Assembly (NCBI GenBank): GCA_029582165.1
Contig: CM055875.1
Coordinates: 28,594,644-28,658,643, forward strand
Length of the DNA: 64,000 nucleotides
DNA from: Portulaca oleracea
Lineage: Eukaryota; Streptophyta; Magnoliopsida; Caryophyllales; Portulacaceae
Reading direction: 5' to 3'
Under the pieces are notes generated by a model. That model was not told where the DNA came from and did not search any database. It worked only from the letters and a program-made list of their open reading frames with translations. Made by a program: the position numbers and the translations under genes. Below, one piece after another: positions 57,425-64,000 of this stretch (within the stretch, counting starts at the first letter, position 1; the number at the start of each line of letters is the position of its first letter).

Positions 57425-58519
57425 AGTGAATCCGGTAGGAAGGAACTTCAGGTAGGAAGGTAGAAAATGAAGATCGTGGCCATCCATTTTGATCTAGCGG
57501 CTGAGATTAAAGATTCACACATGTGCCCAAACCAACGAAAACCACCAATCTGAATCACAAAACAGCTAGTGGTTTTTTGAAAATTAAAAAAAATAAATTA
57601 GAATCATTTGGGAGGATCTAGATTAACGGAGACAATCATGGGCATTGAAGGAAATAATATTCTACCCTAAAATAGCAGATGTGATATTGGAAGATTGACT
57701 AGGTCAATTCATTCACATTCAACAACGCATTTTACTGCATTCCAACCACGTCAAGGCTCATCTCCAACGTACGTATCAATTCAATGTCGTCAAACAGGTG
57801 ATTTCAAAAAAAAAAATGTCGTCAAACAGGTATGATCATGTGTCATTTTTATTTTTCTGGGTACATCCATCATTTTGAACGAGCACGATGTGTCTTGCAT
57901 TGACAATAGTGTTATCTAGTGCATTGACGGCATGAAAGGGGGGTAGAGTTTGAGGGAGTTGTAATCGTGTTACTTCTCATTGCTACACTCAGAGTGGATA
58001 ATCCGACTTTTGGGATTGAAATTGTACTGGCCATATACTACGCATGCACCTACACATGTCGACATGTTTTGTGATTTTATGGCCACTTCTAGTTTGTATA
58101 TGGCCACAGTCGGTTTGCTCTGGGTTGATTCTTACAGTACGTTGGATGTGTGTTACATTTGGATTATAGTAGGCTTGCTTTGAGGTGATTGTCTACTATT
58201 GTGGCTATGACTATCGTTACTTGTGTTGTAATTTTATGGCCACATCTAGTTTGTATATGGCCACAATATAAGTAGGTGTACGTCCACATTATGTATAAAT
58301 TGTCCACACTGTGTTGCACATAGCCGCACTGACTGTCCACACTGACAAATTCATGGGTATGGCCACCCTGACTTCCAAATGTCCATGTACAATACGAACA
58401 GGGGCATCCAATGTATATCCGCTGGGTTACCCATGTTCATCTCAATGTCAGTGTTTGATTTTGCACAATGATTATTATAAGGCGTTCGATGTGACATGGT
58501 ATAATGTGACGATTGTTTT

Positions 58520-58861
58520 TTGTTTGTTTACTATAGTGTCGCGGGAGGTGGCCAGCACAGCTACGTAGCACCACCACCTGTACCAGACGGCGACGAGTCT
58601 AGCATAATGATCTATTGGCCTAGGTGTGACGACGAAACAATTGTACCGAGTATGGGGAAATGGCTCAACACGTTGGGTGATACCAAGTTATTTTATGAGA
58701 AGTATGCAATAGCGGCGGGGTTTAGTGTGCGTAGCGGTATGCACACAGTCGAGAGGACCGAAAGGGCAGTGAGTGGAAGTATTTCTACTACTCACGCGAG
58801 GGACATAGGCGGAAGAAGGATGATGCATTCGAGGTCGTGGCCTAGAACAGCCCGAACATAG
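58520..58861 (+). pseudogene. FAR1-type DNA-binding domain fragment in the Mutator-like element
   Basis: The open frame contains VPSMGKWLNTLGDTKLFYEK, then YAIAAGFSVRSGMHTVERTE, the start of a FAR1 zinc-binding domain. After a frame change near 58770, EWKYFYYSREGHRRKKDD (58771-58825) continues it. FAR1 domains occur both in FRS regulators and in MULE proteins of the Jittery type, so it is either the element's own gene or a captured one. The text after 58830 has a stop and is degraded. It differs clearly from the FRS relic at 44759-46250. Confidence 0.65.
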
Positions 58862-59519
58862 GTTCCAGTAAAGGGAAAGGTATTGCCGACAGCGGCGACG
58901 ATAGTTGCCACAAAACACCCTCAACAAGGCGAAGGGTTGCGGAGACGCGCGTGGATGTGAAACACTCATGGCTGTCCGAACAATGGCGGACAATGGTGGC
59001 TGGTCGAGATAGGTGTGGTGACAGTGGGGTCACCGGTGATGTTGAAGCATGTTTTGGTGTGTCGGTCCCTACGCAAGCAACAATAAAAACACCCCTCATG
59101 TCGAACCCCAAAGGACGTGCAAAGAAGATGAAGAGCGGGATCGAGGTTGCAGTGTAGCAAAAGGCAGCAGCAAGAAGATGCAATTTTTATGACCAAATAG
59201 CCAATCACGACAGCCCCTGAACGCTACCAGCGAGGCATAAAGCTATATGAAAAGAGTTGCATGATGTTTTTGCATTTTGTGTTTATTATATTATGTCTTT
59301 AATGTGGGATTTGTTATCGGCCCTTGGAGAATTTTTGTTAGAAACAACTTTTTTTAGTATGGTCAGTTTGTGTATTGGACTTGGCATTTATATAGAATAA
59401 AGAACATTTGATCACACAAATACGCCTGTGTGGCCAATCCCATTATGGCTGTTTAAATCATCACAAATGCGTAAAATTCCATGTTGTGGTGATATGTGTA
59501 TGTGTTATTTTTGAGTATC
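58862..59519. other. Mutator-like element interior, no clear gene
   Basis: Overlapping ORFs on both strands (58951-59157, 58842-59183) have no recognised family. They may be the decayed continuation of the FAR1-domain gene. Confidence 0.4.
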
Positions 59520-60530
59520 GATTAATTATGTACATTCATGTGTGGGCAATGAATTTCTGGTAATTGATATTTTGCATGCTAAATAATAATTTGCAATTGG
59601 TAATTGTCCACACGGATTCATATGTGGTCAATGGACAAATGCTTAATGCATAACCACAGTTGTTTGTATTTGGTTATCACGTATAGTATACTTGCGATAT
59701 TTATCACAAAACTCACAGTACTTTATATAATCTCAATTGACCACACGGATTCATGTGTGGTCAAGGGACTTCAGGTAATTGATATTTTGCATGCTAATCA
59801 TAATTTGCAACTGATAATTGTCCACACGGATTCATATGTGGCCAAGGTACAAATGCTTAATGTATGACCACATTTGGTGGTGTGTGGTCATCATTAGTAT
59901 ACTTGCACTATTATTTTATGATTATGGCAATTGACCACACAGATTCATGTGTGCCCAAAGGGGCTTAAGATAATTGATATTTTCCATGCTAATAATAATT
60001 TACACTTAATGATTGTCCACACGGATTCATATGTGGCCGAGGTACAAATGCTTAATGCATGACCACATTTGATGGTATGTGGTCATAACGTATAGTATAC
60101 TTGCACTATTACTTCATGGTAATGGCAATTGACCACACGGATTCATGTGTGCCCAAAGGGACTTCAGATAATTGATATTTTGCATGCTAATAATAATTTG
60201 CACTTGATGATTGTTCACATGGATTCATATGTGGCCAAGGTACAAATACTTAATGCATGACCACATTTGGTGGTATATGGTCATCACGTATAGTATACTT
60301 GAACTATTACTTTATGGTAATGACAATTGACCTCACGGATTCATGTGTGCCCAAAGGGACTTTAGATAATTGATATTTTGCATGCTAATAATAATTTTTA
60401 ATTGATGATTGTCCACACGGATTCACATGTGGCCAAAGGATAAATGCTTAATGCATGATCACAGTGGTGGTATGTGGTCACCACATATATTATAATTGCA
60501 CTATTTAGCACAATAGCACCGTCGATGGCA
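59520..60530. repeat. Minisatellite, about 200-bp unit, five copies
   Basis: Each unit carries two near-palindromes, CCACACGGATTCATATGTGG and CCACACGGATTCATGTGTGG, separated by conserved text ('aatgcttaatgcatgacca', 'gtatagtatacttgcacta', 'ttgatattttgcatgctaa'). The first type recurs near 59607, 59817, 60014, 60207 and 60408. Spacing is 193-211 bases and copies differ by point changes. Confidence 0.88.
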
Positions 60531-61009
60531 CGTGGTCACTGCATATAATACAGTTGCATGTTATGGTTATGTCTCGATGCACACCATAACTCCATCCATA
60601 CTTATTTCAATCCGGCAATATATGTTAGAACAATGATATCTAATACTTCTGAAATTTGCATTTTGTTTGTGTTACATGACCATAGTGTTCGAATCATCCG
60701 GAAGGTGTTAATTCACAATTACATCTGTCCAACAAAAAATTAACGGAAAAAGGGCAGCAAACAACGCACAATGCATGCCGTGTGCAACATGAGGTATCAT
60801 GTATTGTGTTGGAGGATTACATATCGAAACCAGTCAAGAGAGAAACCAAAAAATAAAATACACAACTACCGATGGCATTTCGCCCATCATAACAATCAAT
60901 AAACCGTAATAACAAATCCCCGCCTCATATCCTAACTGCAAGGTGGTTGATGACCCCAGTCTTCATCTAGTTGTTAGCGTTCTTGTACACGTCCTCCCTC
61001 ATTTTATTT

Positions 61010-61219
61010 TCACGGTGCATCGACATGTCGTAACAGTAGTGGATGCGGAGTGAGCGAATCTTTGATGCACCCAGCTGTCAGACAGAAACGAATATCGTTA
61101 ATGTGAGGATCGCAATACATGTCAGGTGAGTGCCCTCCACTTAGAGATCGCAATACATCTGCAACAACTCGGTTACATACGTCGATTGATCCATCGTATA
61201 GCCTAAAAAAAACGTACAC
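61010..61219 (-). CDS. Unrecognised ORF, possible exon (69 aa)
   Basis: The open frame includes LYDGSIDVCNRVVADVLRSL. It is preceded on the minus strand by a T-rich tract ending in AG, like a splice acceptor. Further upstream on the same strand, 62060-61840 shows ATGGCTGAG|GTAAAT and a second exon-like block (NQSIPASKKDGDVEQGVAIE) ending GTAAGT. These could be exons of one small gene in the Mutator-like element. I do not recognise the product. Confidence 0.3.
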   Translation of the reverse strand: MYVFFRLYDGSIDVCNRVVADVLRSLSGGHSPDMYCDPHINDIRFCLTAGCIKDSLTPHPLLLRHVDAP

Positions 61220-61249
61220 ACACGAAAAAAAGAATTAGTCACATTATGG

Positions 61250-61560
61250 CGTGGGGACCACAACGATGAATACCATGGTCATTGACCACACTTAAAAACA
61301 CAAACATCACGCTGTTGGTTTTGTGTCGAACAGTATACCATGGCAATTGACCACACTCATACTAGTGCGTGTATAATGACCACAACCACGATAATAAATA
61401 CCGTATAACACTCGAAACAACAAAGATCACACTACTGGTTGTGTGTCAAACAGTATGTCATTGCCCTTGACCACAGTCACACTGTTGTGTATATAATGAC
61501 CACACTTCGAATGTTATGACCACAAACGTTACATCATTCGCACACATTGACCATGCACAT
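61250..61560. repeat. Diverged repeats rich in TGACCACA
   Basis: Two or three loose units of about 120 bases share 'attgaccaca', 'tataatgaccacaa' and 'tgtgtcaaacagtat'. The same TGACCACA word is frequent in the minisatellite and in the region 58000-58330, where a 156-bp unit ('ttttatggccac', 'agtttgtatatggccac') occurs twice. Confidence 0.6.
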
Positions 61561-62582
61561 ACTACCCCACTAGAACACATTAAACGACACTCACGTAAAC
61601 TTGTCCGCTCAATTCTAAACATACTACACACAACACTTGAAATAATATTGTCAACAACTACGATCATCCCGCACCCACTGAACCTTATGACTCGGACTCC
61701 CGCCGTCCAATCACTGGCAGACTATTCAACCACCTTGTTGCCATTCTATTACACCTAAGTTCAGCACAATTTCACCCAAACATCCATAACCGTTCCAAAC
61801 CAATTTCAGCACGGTTTGACGGCAGAAAAATGAAGTGAGAGTGTTTGATGACTTACTCAATGGCCACTCCCTGCTCGACGTCACCGTCCTTCTTGCTTGC
61901 TGGTATGCTCTGGTTCTGACACATATTGAACATACGACAAATCAAAATTATGCACCGATTGAGTTAATATACACGACCGGTTTATATACCCACTTCGACG
62001 ACGACATACGACAGAAAAAAAATGGAATTTACCTCAGCCATCACTTGTAATGACCGTCGTCTGCTTGTGTGGGATGTAGAAGATGGGTTGATTCGACGAA
62101 GACGAAGATGGTCGCTTAAATTCTCTTGACAAACCCTAAAGCAATGTCGATTTTGGTTGCATGTTTAGACTTTCTCTCTCCAAATCCTTGTCGATCACAT
62201 ATGCGGTGTGATTGAATACCAATATGGAAAATTTTCAAAACTAACATCAATATCCCTTGAATCCAGCGAAGATATTATTTCAGCTGTGAGTTTTTCTTTT
62301 TTTTATTGCCACACGTGTGATGGGATTTGAAGGGGGTAGTGGTTTTAATCTCAGCCGCTAGATCAAAAATGGATGGCAACGATCTTCTCTTCCTACCTGA
62401 AGTTTCTTCCTACTGGATCCGTTCCTATCGGGATTAGGAAATGAGGTTAAGTCCCACTCCCGGTCCCCTTGTTGACCGGGACCTTAATTTTATTCCCGGT
62501 CCTGCTCCCACTGGGAATGAGATTTTAAGACCGAGACTTGACCGGGAGCGGGATTCCCGGAATTTTTGCTCAACCCCCTAAC

Positions 62583-63266
62583 CTTGATGTTGTTCTCCAT
62601 TCTGATGCAAAATAATATAGACTGAAATTATCATAATATAAACTTCAGTTCTATCCAACAGGCTCACTAATTTTTGCAGCTTAATTTAATTTCACAAACT
62701 ACATATCAGTTTTACTACTTAAATTGGTTTGCTATCGTAACCACTTTAATTTATGTTAAGGTATCTTAATTTAAGATGATTATTAATCATTAATTATTTT
62801 AAATCTTTCTTAAACCAATCAAAAATTATATATAAGCATATTTAAATTATTATAAATGTTTGTTTTATTGTTTTGGAGGTTTTTTTTTTTGAAGGAGGGA
62901 GGTTGTTAGTTTTTACAAACTATATATAAATAATATATGTTTATATTTTCTCATAAATATAGAACTATGTATAAAATATGCATTCTCTATTATAGTTGAT
63001 TCTATTAGGTTATCATTTGTATTTGTCGACATAGCTAACAAGCGTCATACTCATATAGTTGATAATATATGTAATTACTCGAAAATATACTATTAAAAAT
63101 TATAAGAATAAGAATTGTCTATTCAAGGCAATTATTAATCATCTTGGATCAAGACATGTATCGTCGTCTTTTTTAATATTTAACTTGACTTGAACGTTAC
63201 CCTTTTGTTTAAATTAAAATTGTGTAAAGAGAAACGGACATATGTTACCAGAATTAGGAGCCACAT
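62583..63266. other. AT-rich spacer, no gene
   Basis: AT-rich sequence with no ORF of interest and no recognisable repeat ends. Confidence 0.6.
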
Positions 63267-64000
63267 TGTTCGGTCTCATTTCGAGATAAATTAATACCGT
63301 TAATAAAATGTTTTGCTTAACTTGGTCCCTTAATTATAAGTTAGTTATGATGATGATTTTGAGTTTTTTGTAGGTTTATAAAAGAGTAGAAGGAAAAGAA
63401 GGCCAAAAAGCTGAAAAATCCAACACCCAGGGCGTAGCACCCACTATCGGCTGAACAGAAGGGTGTAGCACCCTCTACGATAGCTGTAGTGCCCGCGACG
63501 ACGATATCGGCAGCTCTGCGAAAGTTTCCGAGAAATCGTAGCACGTGCTACCACTTGATCGGGAGGACGTCGCACCCGTGACCAATGTCATAGCGGTCGC
63601 GACCAACAAAACAGAGCATGACAGAAGTTTTTCCGCCGAAGCGTCGCACCTGCGACCAAGGGCGTCTCGCCCGCGACGGCCTAGAATTTCGGAAAATAAA
63701 AGAGGCGGCAAGATTAGGGTTTTGTGATTAATTATTTTTTTCCTTTCCTAAGTTTCTTTATAAATACCAAGATACATTGTTATTAAGGATACTTAGTTTT
63801 TAGTAATTAGTTTTTCATTAGGCACTTAATTTTTAGACTTAGTTTTAGTTTTAGCACTAGCTTTTCATTCTTAGATTTAGTTTTATTAGTTTGAAGTTTT
63901 TCTTTCACTTCCGATTGTAATTCACTTTTTCTAAATTCAATTCAAGTAAGAAATTCTTCAAGTTCTTGGTTTCGCTCGCTTTATGCATTCTCTTGTTAAA
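63267..64000 (+). repeat. LTR, left part, running off the window
   Basis: It starts TGTTCGGTCTCATTTCGAG, the same start as the sense LTRs of the tRNA-Asp family (TGTTCGGTCTCGTTCCGAG). It has a GC-rich palindrome cluster of GTCGC...GCGAC and GGGTGTAGCACCC types (63430-63690). A TATA box (TATAAATA, 63759-63766) and a T-rich leader follow. It is probably a third, plus-strand member of that family. The rest lies beyond the window. Confidence 0.6.

Larger units (their letters stand above)
57420..62428. mobile_element. Mutator-like element with about 90-bp inverted ends
   Basis: The left end (57420-57510) and right end (62343-62428, in reverse) match closely: ATAGGAGTGAATCCGGTAGG versus ATAGGAACGGATCCAGTAGG, both continuing to CTAGCGGCTGAGATTA. 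The interior holds a FAR1-type domain on the plus strand, an unrecognised ORF on the minus strand and a large minisatellite. No MULE transposase domain is recognised. A (TA)n run touches the left end and obscures any target duplication. Confidence 0.7.
57017..62582. mobile_element. hAT-like element split by a Mutator-like element
   Basis: The left piece (57017-57419) starts AGGGGTGAGCGGGACCGGGA. The right piece (62429-62582) ends, in reverse, TAGGGGGTTGAGC with repeated GGGACCGGGA words. GC-rich ends of this kind are seen in plant hAT-like non-autonomous elements. No convincing target duplication was found, so the outer edges are approximate. Confidence 0.5.

Noticed and set aside
59520..60530. 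CRISPR-like array of palindromic repeats
   Set aside because: The context is a eukaryotic transposon, the units are about 200 bp and vary, and no cas genes occur.

Overview
The window is nuclear DNA of a flowering plant, most likely a eudicot. The species cannot be named from this sequence. The evidence is one intron-containing organelle zinc-finger gene of plant type, plant transposon families (PIF/Harbinger, Copia, Gypsy, L1-type LINE with RNase H, a Cassandra-like 5S element, hAT and Mutator-like elements), AT-rich spacers and long (TA)n and (GA)n arrays. Most of the 64 kb is transposons inside transposons. Almost every protein-coding transposon gene is broken.

Layout. 1-19784: a head-to-tail run of PIF/Harbinger-type elements that abut and share single TAA target sites. 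Three short deletion derivatives and part of a fourth lie at 1-2318. Next comes what appears to be their full-length parent (2322-19478, genes on the minus strand), then one more short element (19482-19784). The parent carries a transposase gene split in three by two LTR retrotransposons: a Gypsy-type gag-protease element (2923-7416) and a tRNA-Asp-primed Gag-only element (8065-15289). It also holds a Myb-like ORF1 and a Cassandra-like solo LTR with a 5S rRNA segment (17437-17730). 19835-28222: a large solo LTR split by an L1-type LINE (about 21953-28078). 28228-31140: mostly non-coding. 31150-46250: a FAR1/FHY3-related gene relic on the minus strand, split by a Copia element (32996-44758), which is itself split by a second tRNA-Asp element (34001-40700), and by nested hAT-like MITEs (44795-45934). 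46251-48863: spacer, a LINE/RNase H scrap and a long-inverted-repeat element holding a hAT MITE. 49057-56466: the one evident host gene, a VAR3/OZ-type RanBP2 zinc-finger organelle protein in five exons, with a solo LTR and a Tourist MITE in intron 1. 57017-62582: a hAT-like element split by a 5 kb Mutator-like element that carries a FAR1-type domain and a minisatellite. 63267-64000: the start of another LTR that runs off the window.

Six insertions have exact 5-bp or 8-bp target duplications, which fixes their boundaries and order: TACAC, GGAAG, TTTTA, TGCAT, TGTCC and AATCCAAT. A further duplication (CTGGG) bounds the Gypsy insertion, and a weaker one (GCCGC) bounds the large solo LTR.

The observations most worth following are these. 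(1) The Harbinger array: the junction of two abutting elements recreates the known PIF target CWCTTAGWG. (2) A Gag-only, tRNA-Asp-primed LTR family, seen in two copies that both encode an acidic protein with an intact CCHC knuckle. (3) A promoter cassette of about 165 bp shared between the LTRs of two otherwise unrelated retrotransposon families. (4) An apparent 1-base deletion in the first zinc finger of the host gene.
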